From positions 235,339,844-235,403,843 of the forward strand of contig NC_073695.1 in NCBI RefSeq assembly GCF_029784165.1: a stretch of DNA of 64,000 bases. Direction: 5' to 3'. The notes under the pieces are model-generated. The model ran no database searches, was not told the DNA's origin, and saw only the letters and a program-made list of their open reading frames with translations. Made by a program: the position numbers and the translations under genes. The DNA is from Wyeomyia smithii (lineage: Eukaryota; Arthropoda; Insecta; Diptera; Culicidae). This document shows positions 13,745-24,100 of this stretch, piece after piece. Position 1 is the first letter of the stretch; every line of letters begins with the position of its first letter.

Positions 13745-13940
13745 ACCTAAAATGGAGCGGCGCAAAGCGATTGAAGTTTGTTTGTTTGTTAATCCAATAA
13801 ATTACCCACTGGATTTTTTTTTCAGATTATGCCAGATCTCGACGTTTCATGCATTAAAAGTTCCATGTACACCTCTATTGGGTGATTTTAGGGTTCTAAA
13901 AAGGCCAAACTTTAATCGCTTTGCGCCTTCGATTTTAGGT
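13745..13940. repeat. Foldback with ~36-bp arms
   Basis: The left arm at 13,745-13,780 starts ACCTAAAATGGAGCGGCGCA. The right arm at 13,906-13,940 is its inverted copy with a few changes and a one-base gap. The ~125-bp loop carries no gene. The structure is of the MITE or foldback type but I cannot define target duplications. Confidence 0.6.
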
Positions 13941-14099
13941 CCGGCGGAGCCCAAATTTAGCACAAAGTGTTTTTTTTTTTTTGGACAGGTGAACATTATG
14001 TATAGGATTTCATTTAGAAGTTCAAGACGACCATTTTGAATGGCACATCACTGTATATAAATCTGAAATTCCATGACAGCTGACTTTATTGATATTGTT

Positions 14100-15035
14100 C
14101 CCTTCTATTTTGAGACGTATTCGAATGCAGATTGGCCAAATACCATTCAACATGATTATTTTGGAGACCGAGAGGATGCCTAAAGGGGGAAATTAATTTC
14201 AAATGCCATTTTTAACTTCAAGATGCCTACTTCCGGTTTTCGTGAAACGACCTAAAGTGGCCAAATGCCGCCTGATAGGAATACACTGAATTCTTTTTTT
14301 ACGCGATTGTTTTTTACGTTCTTTTATTTTATACGATTTTTTTTTTACACATGGCGGATAATTTTATCAAAACGACGTGATCTTTTTACACGATTTATTC
14401 AAAATTACACGACTTTTTTACACGATTCTTTTTTTGCGCGGACGCATCAATCGCGTAAAAAAAGAATCCAGTGTATTTCCGGAATCAGGATAAAACTAAA
14501 GGCCGAAGAGCAATCCGAGGTGACGACTTGCCAGTATGGGTATTTTTAGAGCCGAACGACCTTTTTTTGTAATTCAAAATGGCGATTTCTGCTTTTTGAA
14601 AAACAGCCTAGAATGGTCAAACACAACATTCAATAAAATATTTCCTGAATTAAAATGATGCCCAGATACTTGAATTCGATTCCAGACACCATTTTGAAAT
14701 CCAAGATGGCGATTCCGATTTCTGGAATGTTGCCTACAATGGCCAAATACTATCCAATACAAGCAATTCCAGAGTCGAGAGTCAACGATAGATATAAAAT
14801 GGCCAGAAATGATCAAATACCATGTAATCTGGGTATTTTCGGAATCGGAATGTAACCCAGAAGCCGATGCCTGTAAAACAGCACTTAATGTTCAAATACT
14901 ATACAAGATGAACATTTCTAAAAGCGAGATGAGGTCTAGAGGGCGGAGATTTGCACCAAATACCATTTGGAAATCCAAAATGACGACTTCCGCTTTATGG
15001 AAAACATACCAAAATAGCCATATAGGATTAATTAC
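14100..15035. repeat. Decayed copy of the ~125-bp satellite family
   Basis: The segment repeats the phrases that define the array at 41.7-42.8 kb: CCATTTTGAAATCCAAGATGG, then a CTTCCGGTTTTCG-type phrase, then GGCCAAATACCA, then a GGGTATTTTCGGAATC-type phrase. Successive units are visible near 14,200, 14,575, 14,690 and 14,970. Copies are strongly diverged and irregularly spaced. A MITE interrupts one unit at 14,284-14,473. A further fragment lies at about 15,250-15,340. The short open frames here are by-products. Confidence 0.7.
14284..14473. mobile_element. 190-bp MITE with TA duplication, inside satellite
   Basis: Terminal inverted repeats of 26 bp differ at one position; the left end starts CACTGAATTCTTTTTTTACG. 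TA flanks both ends (14,282-14,283 and 14,474-14,475). Several TTTTACACGATT-type phrases repeat inside. Removing the element and one TA restores a normal satellite phrase running into TATTTCCGGAATC, as seen uninterrupted at about 42,047-42,062, which confirms the insertion and its limits. A longer relative lies at 45,901-46,336. Confidence 0.85.
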
Positions 15036-15735
15036 CCTATAGTGGACTTATAGCGGACCTCCAGTAAAATTAACTTAATTTCTACTAACATAAATCGAAA
15101 CTTATGAATGTTTTTGATACAAACTGGCTGGAAAAGATGTTGACCAATGAAAATTTTTTGAAAATCCCTCAAGTTTTCGCATAAATTACGGGTGGTCCAC
15201 TATAGGAACTCTATAGGTCCACTATAGGTTTTTTACCCTACCATAAACTTTGGACATTTCTGGAATCGAAGACGCTGGGAATCAACACCAGACGTCATCT
15301 TGAAATCTGAATTGGCAACCTCCAAAAAATGCCAAATACAAAAATATATGGATTGTGACGGATAAGGTTAAATTAACCTGTAATAGACCACTTGCAAGAT
15401 TTACTCATTTTATGCAAAAACTCGATAGATTTTTGAAAACTTCCATCCAAAAATATCTCTCCAGCCAATCTGCATCATAACTACGAGAAACATTTATCGG
15501 GTAGAATAACCTATTGTGGACCCCTTTGCTTCCTAACCTACAGTGGACCACCCGTCGGAATTGCTCAATCTCTCTTAGCATAAATCGGAATTCATAAATC
15601 ATTGTGTTACAAATTGGCTGGCTAAGATGTTTCTCGAAGAAAGTTGTCTAAAACTCTCTCAAATTTTTGCATGGCACCATACGAAGTAGTTCACTAAACC
15701 TACCTTATGCTATAAAGTAACTCGTGATTCTGATG

Positions 15736-16350
15736 CTGCCGGTACCCGGATAACTGTCCCATAATGAAAAACAACATGTTGAGAAAACGGCGGATAATAT
15801 ATCCGTGAATTTTCGGATTTCCAACAATTACATCCAGAACCAACGACCATAACAGTTTCATGGCACCACAAGTTTATCGTTGAGAACATAAAACCATGGA
15901 TGGAATTGGTTATACGTTATATAACTTGAAAAAAAGACAAAATGGGACAAAATATGTGGGTACATTTCAAAAGTACTCGCATATTTTGTCCCATAACATA
16001 TAAATTCAACCAGCAGCCGGCAGTATCATTGGCAACGTAGATTGTACTACAGAAAAACAACATTAGTCTAGTTAATTAAATGACATACTTCTATATGCCT
16101 AAAATAATCCGACATACACTAATCTGGAGCAAAATTATACGTTTGCAGTTTGCACCACTATGCAGTGGGACTGTAATGCGGGTACTTTCAATATGGGACA
16201 AAAACAACTTGGTATTTTTTCCATGATTTTCCATACAAAAGTATCAATTTTAATTTTTTTTCAGAAAATATGATAACAATTAAGTCGATTCCCGATGATA
16301 ACTCAAAAGTGACCAAAATCAGTATGGGACAGTTATGCGGGTACCGGCAG
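15736..16350. mobile_element. 615-bp TIR element, 4-bp target duplication GATG
   Basis: Terminal inverted repeats of 28 bp differ at one position; the left end starts CTGCCGGTACCCGGATAACT. The 4-bp GATG occurs on both sides (15,732-15,735 and 16,351-16,354). The flanks rejoin into an ordinary foldback unit (GATGCAGATTGGCTGG), so the boundary is well supported. Inside, a phrase close to GTGGGACTGTAATGCGGGTA precedes the right end. No transposase frame is present. It is related to the element at 17,712. Confidence 0.85.
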
Positions 16351-16714
16351 GATGCAGATTGGCTGGAAAAAAAGTTTCCCGAAGAAAGCTTTCTGCAACT
16401 ACCTCGCCTTTTAATATAAATTTGGTTAATCTGCCGGATGGTCCACAATAGGTTAATTCACCGTACGTGTGAAGTGAGTTGTGCTAAAGAGGCAAGGCAA
16501 TATAAAAAATGAATTTGAAATTTGAATCTCTTGTTCCTGTACAAAGCACAGAGTTTAATTTTGCTGATTTCGTGTTCAAAATACTAACTGGCTCACCTAC
16601 CTTAATCTAGTTCTCACATTTGAATTTAAAAATAAACTAACTGGACTTGTTCATTAAGGCAGACTATGTGTGCGAAAAATAAGCGAACTAGAAATATGGT
16701 ACAGATTTGGAAAA

Positions 16715-16800
16715 ATAATTCGCATCCAGACGGGGCTTGAACCCGCAATCTCCCTGTCTCCGGCATGGTGATTTGACCAACTAAACTACTGTAACCGTGG
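16715..16800 (-). repeat. tRNA-derived SINE-like fragment
   Basis: On the minus strand a pol III B-box-like GGTTCAAGCCC (16,733-16,743) is preceded about 40 bp upstream by an A-box-like TAGTTTAGTTGG (about 16,776-16,789). The putative anticodon stem does not pair as a real tRNA should, so this is more likely a SINE head or tRNA pseudogene than a working tRNA gene. Confidence 0.5.
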
Positions 16801-17711
16801 TACTTAGTGGACCTCTTTTCTATAGTGGACCACCTTCCAGATCAACTTAATCAAAGCGAAAATTTGTGGAATTTTCAAAAAACTTCAATCGGGAAACGTC
16901 TCAGAGTAAACTAACCAGTAGTGGACCCCTTTATTTTATTACCCTATAGTGGACCACCCGTTAGATTAGCTCAATTTTTTGTAACATAAATCGGAATCAA
17001 TCAATGTTTGTGATGCAGACTGACTGGGCAAGATGTTTCCCGGTGAAAGTTTTCTGAAAATTCATCGAGTTTTCGCATAAATTGAGTGAATCTGACGGGT
17101 GGTCCACTAAAGAAAGTGGTCCATCCAAGGCAGTTCTATCCTAGCCAGTATCTAGCCAATCAGTGTCAGAATTACAAGAGACATTCATTATATCCCATTT
17201 GGGATGGACCACGTCCCTCGATGAAACACGGGTCAGATTAATTCAATTTGTGCGAAAACTTGACGAATTTTCAAATAACTCGGGACGCATCTTATCCAGC
17301 TAATCTCCATCAAAATAATAAGAAATATTGGTTAATTTTAGTTTAGACTAAATTGACATATAGTGTAACCCCTTTCTCATAGTGGACCACCCGCCCGATT
17401 AACTCAATTTATTCGAAAATTCGAGAGATTTTCAAAAAAAACTTTCATCGGAAAACATCTGATCTAGCCAATCTGTATCACAAATACTTATAAATTCCGA
17501 ATTAGGGTAACTAAACCCATAGTAGACCTTTTTCCTATAGTGGAGCACTCGCCAGAGTAACTCAATTTATGCGAAAACACGAGGAATTTTCAAAAAATTT
17601 ACATCGGGAAATATCTTATCACGCCAGTCTGCATCACAAACAATTTCTTTTAACATAAATTCCGATTCATGTTAAAAGAAATTGAGGTAATCCGATGAGT
17701 GGTCCACTATA

Positions 17712-18445
17712 CGGCCGTGAAATGCATATCAATCCCATCTGCGAAAACATCGAACAGAGAAAACTGCGATACAAGATCTTGAATGTTTAATTCAATAAAA
17801 TACGATGCGCTTGGAATATTTATGTTTTTTCTTCTCAGATTGTTGGATTTTAATGTTTTTGTTACTTTGGTTTTATAAAAAGTCAATTTATAACAATTAC
17901 AATGGAATAAATTATAGTGGGACTGATATGCGATTATTTTGCATTACATCGTGTAACTATCCCAGTCTTTATGACCACTGAGAACGAATCAGTTTGTTGC
18001 TGTTTCAAGTTATCAAACTTGTTAATTTTGCTGGATGAGAATTATTTTGAAAGTGTGAAATTTTCTTGTCAGATCTGATCCGTGCTTGTTACGCATATGA
18101 AGATAGCTTGTCTCAGTTTTGTTCTGGTTCTTTTTGATGACTTTTATGATTAATGATTTATTTTTTCGTGTGGTTTTACTCAACACTAGTAAGGAAGAAT
18201 AGAATGTTGTGCAAAAAACCATTTGAACTATGAATATAAGCGTTAATTTTTATAATATTCATTGTAGGACTGGTATGCGATTACTTTCAAGATGGAACAA
18301 ACTGACCTGATTTTTTTTGAAATTTTTTCAGAACAAACTATATTATTTTCCACATTTATTTTGTAAAACATTGCCAAATCTAACCTCTGGAGATCATAAC
18401 TCAAAATCGACGAAAATTCAAATGGGACTATGCGTTTCACGGCAG
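17712..18445. mobile_element. 734-bp TIR element, 4-bp target duplication TATA
   Basis: The left end starts CGGCCGTGAAATGCATATCA and the right end is the inverted copy of CTGCCGTGAAACGCATAGTC, a terminal repeat of about 28 bp with a few differences. TATA flanks both ends (17,708-17,711 and 18,446-18,449). It splits the terminus of a foldback unit. Internal phrases (GGGACTGATATGCGATTA, then near the right end AACTCAAAATCGACGAAAAT) match the layout of the 15,736 element, so the two are one family. No transposase frame is seen. Confidence 0.8.
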
Positions 18446-18739
18446 TATAGATTAATGAAGCAAAGAGGTCCACTATAGAATAATTTACCCTATGTTAAAA
18501 AAGTTGAGTTAATCTGACGGGTGGTCCACTATAGGATGATACAGCAACGGGGTCCAACTATAAGTTAATTTACCCTATATGAAAAGAATAAACAGTTTTT
18601 CGTCAGGATGGTCCACTGAAGTAAGTGGTCCATCCATGGTATTTCTACCCTATTTTAAGAAAAATTGAGTTAATCTGACGAGTAGTGGTCCACTGTAGGA
18701 ATTGCGCTTCTTGAAGAATGGACGATATAGTAATTAATT

Positions 18740-19207
18740 CCACTAAAAGTGATCTTAAGATTTTATTTTTTTAGGATAGTGAGATTGACAGGCAGTGTTT
18801 TCAGGAAAGTTGTAGTAGACGCTTTTGTCAGCAACTTAATCGAAGATATCAGACTTCTTTCTCTGATATTGAAAAAGATATAAATAGTTTTATATGGAAC
18901 ATTCACGCAAATCATAGTTTTTAATACAACTTTTTTCATGTTTTTTTATATATTTTATATCTTCTACAAAGTTATCAATTACATGGAAGTACATATTTTT
19001 GCTGAACATTTTTAATCGTTATTGTTCAAAATAAAAAAGGTATTTAACCCATTATCTGTTTTACAAGGGTTTACTGAAGTTTCAATTACCTATTGGTGTG
19101 CAAAAACGCGCAGATGACTATTTGATATTCAAAAAGCACGTCTATTAGAGCATCCCAGAATCGCATCAAATCTGGAATCTTCGGAGTGTGATCCTTAGTT
19201 ACTTTAT
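18740..19207. repeat. Dispersed-repeat remnant, no gene
   Basis: The stretch at about 18,790-18,850 (GTGTTTTCAGGAAAGTTGTA and following) resembles the repeat module at 5.0-6.7 kb. The rest is AT-rich sequence without a recognisable feature. Confidence 0.45.
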
Positions 19208-19773
19208 CAGATAGTATTTACCTGGGAGGGAGAAACGGATACGAAGCTGTGTGAGTGTCAAAATGAACCAGAACGAGCTGTCATTGACTGTCAATTTGAA
19301 CCAAGGAGGAAAAAAGCATTTTTTTTTGCGATGAGTATTGTTATAACTGAAAGGTATCGCGTTGCTCGAAAAAATATTCATCGCAAACAGTTCTTGTATT
19401 CATTGTCGTTTTACAAAATAGTTTGGTTTGTTTTTACGTAAAATAATAAATTTCATAAGCTTCAAGTAGTAATCATGCTAGCGTACTTCGATTATTAAAC
19501 TTGCGCTTCTCGTTATTTAAGGCTCTTCATAATGGTCGAACTCGAAACTCAGAAAAAAATTATACAACGGCCAATTGAAAAAAAAACACAGACTCGAAAA
19601 ATTAGTCTGTGAAATTTGCACATTCAGTATTCCTGATGTTTCTAAAAACTTCGTTTGAGTCATGCAGGCGTTACAGCAAGAAAATAGTTACACGCTATCA
19701 GAAAACGACGCATGTGCGTGTTTTCTGTTTTGAGTGTAGTATTCGTTTCTCCCTCCTAGGTATTTACTGTCTG
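19208..19773. mobile_element. 566-bp element with ~30-bp terminal inverted repeats
   Basis: The left end starts CAGATAGTATTTACCTGGGA and continues GGGAGAAACG. The right end is the inverted copy, matching at 26 of 30 positions (19,744-19,773). No frame inside codes for a recognisable transposase. I could not find a convincing target duplication, so the superfamily stays open. Confidence 0.7.
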
Positions 19774-21560
19774 CTAAGGTAAAGGAACATCCAATTGTAG
19801 GAAGACAATAAAATGCAACTTTTTATTCCATAGTAAATCACGAATAACTTGAAGTCATATTTCTTTAATGCCGTTCTGTAGCAAAGTTTTGCATCATAAA
19901 ATTCATTTTTTATCAACAGTGGTGATGATAATTGTTGGGCTGGAATCACCAACTCTATGGTAGCAAACACGTGTGTTATATTGTGTTAGCTTTAAGCTAC
20001 AGAAAAAGTTTTATTTAGGCTAGTTTTACAAACTGATTAGCTTAGGATTACTTACAAATTTGGTGTGATTATTCTGGAAGTGGTATTGGCTTTCCTGTCC
20101 CACTATGCCTTACTTGTAACTGTAGATATATAATTCTATTTAAGCAATAGGTTAATAATTTCTAACCCTCAAATGATCCGTACTTACATGTGCAGAAAAT
20201 ATATTTTAGAAACTATCACTCCCGAAAATTGTATATAGGAAATTTAGTTTTAAGAGCTGTGGTACTTTAGGTTTAGTATTTAATATAGTATTTTATAGAT
20301 TTTAACTAGAATAATAAATTGAATTGCGTAGAGAAATGAATTGCACGTTGTCACTGCATGAAGAATTATTCTGTTTTGATTTCTCCTATTCCCTTATGTC
20401 TTGACGTTCCGACGGGCTATGACAGTTGGTCTTCACGTCACTTTGTCAGCGGCAAATGCCGCGCTGCAATATGAAGCGTTGCGTTGCGACCAGGGACCCG
20501 TCCTGACAATAATAGTATTAGGTTTGATACCTACTTTTAATGATTAAATAAGTCTTATTTCCTCTGAGACTTGGTTCAAATCGAAGTTATCACAATTGTG
20601 TATGTGTTTTACTTCTATTTTTATTGCAACAACTACATATCTGAATTCCTGATCGGCGACACTGCTTTTATAAGTGTAGAGTCAATCCTCCATCGACTCG
20701 TAAACAAAACTAATTTTATTTGTGTAATTAGGACTACGGAATCACGTGTGATAGTGGAAATAAACACTAAAACGATGCTACTTAAGATAAGTATAGTGCA
20801 CAAGCAGGAGCCAGTTTGAAAGTGATCTTTTTGTTACTTCCAAAATTATATCTCACACATTGAAAGTGACAATCAAAAGTAACATCATTTGCTTCCCACA
20901 TGATGGCTTCCATGAAAGCTTGCATGCATGTCCAAGGGAACAGACAGTGTTTTCACTGTAAATAGAGCAAATGCAATGATGAATTGATGTGCTGTTAACG
21001 GAGAAACTTTGAAATGATTTAAATTATAGGCGATTACAAGCTACAAGCTAAAAAAACGATTTTAACTTAGACTAGTATAAATAGTCACTATAGTGTCAAA
21101 ACAGTACTGCCAAATAAAAAATAATAATTTTTTATTATTACTTTTGGTTAAATTTTCTTATTTGCGAAAGCGACCGAATAACACATTATTTATTTATTGA
21201 AGTTTGGCACATTATCAACAAATTTTAAGCTGTATTTAGGTGCATATGTGTATGGTAAGATTATTCATTTATTTATGGGTCATTCCATACGAAGTGTACA
21301 TGCCACTTGGACACGACCATCACAGATTTAGCTCAAAGTTGGGGGAATCATTCATTTACTGTCTCTTTGGAAAAATCCCAATTTTGGTGTCGATTGGAAG
21401 AAACCCCCCCCCCCCCCCCTTCTGTAAGACGCACCTCTTTATTGCAAAGTGACGCAATTTTTGTGAAAATATTTTTTTTCTTCGCCTTACAATTCATAAA
21501 TTATTTTCGTATATGAAAACTAAATTTACATTTTTCGGCAAGTGCAGCCATTTTAATTTT
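19774..21560. other. AT-rich stretch, no gene recognised
   Basis: A poly-C tract of about 16 bases lies at 21,404-21,419. A slightly G+C richer patch lies at about 20,400-20,510. The 82-aa plus frame at 20,571-20,819 has no recognisable domain. Nothing else can be supported. Confidence 0.5.
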
Positions 21561-22083
21561 AAATTTGATAATTTCATCGTGTTCCTTGGAAAAATTCAAA
21601 TAAAATACAACTATCATCCCAAGGTAATATGAGCCAATCTCGAGATATTACATTTTTTCGCAAATAGTTGTAAATTTCGTAATTAATTTATTTTTTAATT
21701 TATAGACGTAAAAGACCCCAAAAATAGTGATAAGTGAATTTTGAAGAAAATCAACCAAGTAATCCAGAAAAAATAATGGTTTTGGTGTTGCCAAATAGTT
21801 TTTTTTTTATTTTTCAAAACTAAATTTGAATTTTTCGGAAAATGCAGGTAATTTTATTTTAAATTTGATGATTTCATCGTATTTCTCGAAAAATTTCACG
21901 TAAGAAACACTTATCACCCCGTGATAATATAAGCCAATCTCGAGATATAACATTTTAACGAAAAATAATTACGAAATTTATAACTATTTTCGTAAAAATG
22001 CTATATCTCGGGATTGGCTCATATTACCACGGGGTGATGAGTGTTTCTTACGTAAAATTTTTCCGAGAAATACGATGAAACCA
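21560..22083. repeat. Repeat with a ~100-bp-arm hairpin
   Basis: The arms at about 21,869-21,970 and 21,976-22,081 are inverted copies over roughly 100 bp, sharing TTTCATCGTATTTCTCG, CGTAAGAAACACT, TCACCCCGTG and GCCAATCTCGAGATAT phrases with few differences. A third, diverged copy in the left-arm orientation lies at about 21,570-21,690. The structure would form a strong stem as RNA or single-stranded DNA. No coding potential is seen. Confidence 0.75.
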
Positions 22084-22541
22084 TAAAATTTAGGGTATAA
22101 CTGCCTTTAGTGGACCACTAGTACCGTAGTACTAGTACCGTAGCTGCATATTTTGCAAGAAAAAGTGTAATTATCTTAACTGAATGAAGTACTCTATTAT
22201 GTATGAACATAAAGTAACATGTTTTCCATCTTTTCTGCATGGAAAATAACAAGATAATACCTCTATTTTATTATAATTAAATAAATAAATCATCGCTTCA
22301 GTTTCCTTCAATGGGCCACCGTTTCCTAATTCGGACCACAACAATTTCCTAAACTGGACTAGGTCTTCTTTAATAATTTTCTGATCCACTGTGTAACAGG
22401 TGTTTCAGTTATGAACAATTGTGCCATGCCGCAAAATGCTTCGAATTATAAAGGATCATCCATAGACCATGTGGCCATTTTTTACCGGCTTCGTAAGTCA
22501 ATCCCTTTAAATTAATTCTAAATATTTTGCATGGACCATGG

Positions 22542-22781
22542 TCATTTGCCAACCTTATATACGACCACGTGGTTAATGCAACATGCGTTTTTTCCTGATC
22601 GCTTCCTGCTTGCACGAAATATTACGGTAGATCGTGGAATATTGTAGCGCCTGCAAGCTTCTCCATGCCACTTTGTATAGCTTGAAGACACAACAGCAGT
22701 AACAGCAGCTTCACTATATTTTCCAGCAGTTCTCGGCGTTTTTACCGTTTTAGCAGCAAATTTTTTCAACAACACGATCAA
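22542..22781 (-). pseudogene. Remnant with pipsqueak-type HTH (pogo/Tigger-like transposase)
   Basis: The 79-residue frame contains a segment (residues about 21-62) with the pattern of a pipsqueak/CENP-B-type DNA-binding domain: an initial YSEAAVTAVV helix, then GEACRRYNIPRSTVIFR, where the NIPRSTV turn is the most telling part. This fold is typical of the N-terminus of pogo/Tigger-type DDE transposases and of some host regulators. The frame then stops. Downstream on the same strand (22,171-22,540) short frames continue without a clear DDE domain. Most likely a decayed transposon; a host exon cannot be excluded. Recognition rests on the motif alone. Confidence 0.5.
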
Positions 22782-22789
22782 AACATCAT

Positions 22790-24100
22790 CTATGGTAACT
22801 ATGATTAGCTGCGTCGTTTTGATGTTCGAAATGAAGCATGTCGAAATAAGGAAAACATACTTTTTTCACCCTTAATTGGACTACTAATTTTTTCAATATT
22901 TTAAGTGTTTTTCTAGTTAAATTTCTTGCCTATCTTTTAAAGACACTATTATTCTACTCATTCTGGTAATTTTCGCTCGGAAAGTGTGATGTCAGTACAG
23001 TTGCCATTCGAAAAATATAACATAATATTAGTCATTTTTTGATATAAATGTATTATATTCATATTATTCATTTAATACTAAATGAATTGAAAATCTGAAA
23101 ACAATGATAGAATCTAGAAGTTTCAAATATTTTTGGAGACGAGGCTTACCGAATGGAAAATGACTCCAGAATGTACAGCAAGTACTCTGTCAAGGGTCGG
23201 TAGAAGGTCGGTAGCACTAACCTCTCTTGGTCTCTAGATCCCGAAACCATAAAGAATCATCGCTAAAGATTTGATCATTGGCCTACGATCGCCTAGAACC
23301 AAATTTTGAATCAATGTATGTAAGACCTTCCACCAAACAAAAGTAAATTAAAAATTAAGTTTGCTCTTGAACTGTGTTTATACCATTTATTTAAAATCGA
23401 AACACCCTATAAGATAGTTGCAGAGATAAATTTGCAAGGTTTGATTTAAGACTGACTGTGAGTTTTCGTTCAATATAGTTTGGTCATTAGTATAATCTTG
23501 GTAACATCAATTAAGCATCGTAATGTCATTACCATTTAGTCATTTTTCCACTAATAATTGCTATTAACATATCATTATCATATACTTGCCATCGAAATCA
23601 TGATCCGTTGTCATCATCTACATCTCATCATATAGTAACTTCATCATCTTCACTATTTCACTCTCATCGTGATTTCATCGTTCGCATCACCGATAATATT
23701 TCATGAGCTGAAAAATCGTCACCAGTCCATATCAGAAGGAAATAAAGTTGGCGGTGCCAATCTGCTAACCAACGAATCGTTAGTTGAGCTTATAGTTTTA
23801 TTTATCATCAAATCATTTTATCACTATCGTTATCACCAGTTCTCATCACATTCTCCTTAATAAATATATGAACTGAAATTCTTGTGAAAAAAAACAATAT
23901 TCGAAATCGCTACTCGTAAAATTTAATCCTTCTATGTCATCATAAAATTCATCCTTGTCTATGGGATGCTATTGGAGGAGTGTTATTTGATTTTTATTTC
24001 TATATTAAACTCACTTATCACCTTCACCTAGCGACAAATAAACTCAATTAGCGGGAAAATTTAATGATCTAAAACTAACACCCATCAACTTTGTAACAAT
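22790..24100. other. AT-rich stretch with ATC-rich simple sequence, no gene
   Basis: From about 23,520 to 23,860 the sequence is rich in ATCATC-like phrases. No reading frame shows a recognisable domain and no inverted-repeat element was found. Confidence 0.5.

Larger units (their letters stand above)
15036..18720. repeat. Cluster of ~10 foldback units ending CTATAGTGGACCAC
   Basis: Each ~160-175 bp unit starts CTATAGTGGACCACCCG, passes through a TTAACTCAATTT phrase, a TTTTCAAAAAACTT phrase and a CCAATCTGCATCACAAA phrase, and ends in the inverted copy AATTGAGTTAATCTGACGGG then TGGTCCACTATAG. Clear units or halves lie at 15,036-15,205, 15,380-15,520, 15,536-15,735 (continuing after an insertion at 16,351-16,452), 16,813-16,920, 16,944-17,112, 17,205-17,340, 17,379-17,515, 17,535-17,711 and 18,446-18,560. 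Units occur in both senses. Two are broken by the elements at 15,736 and 17,712. A lone fragment of the terminus sits near 22,110. Confidence 0.8.

Noticed and set aside
13966..13995. Recursive splice site at the poly-T then GGACAG|GTGAAC
   Set aside because: The donor half is poor (GTGAAC), and the T-run seems to belong to repeat sequence.
16715..16800. Functional tRNA gene
   Set aside because: The boxes are present but the anticodon arm does not pair and no clear acceptor stem can be built.
15036..18720. CRISPR-like array
   Set aside because: Units are palindromic, diverged, irregularly spaced and lie in a eukaryotic context; these are foldback elements.
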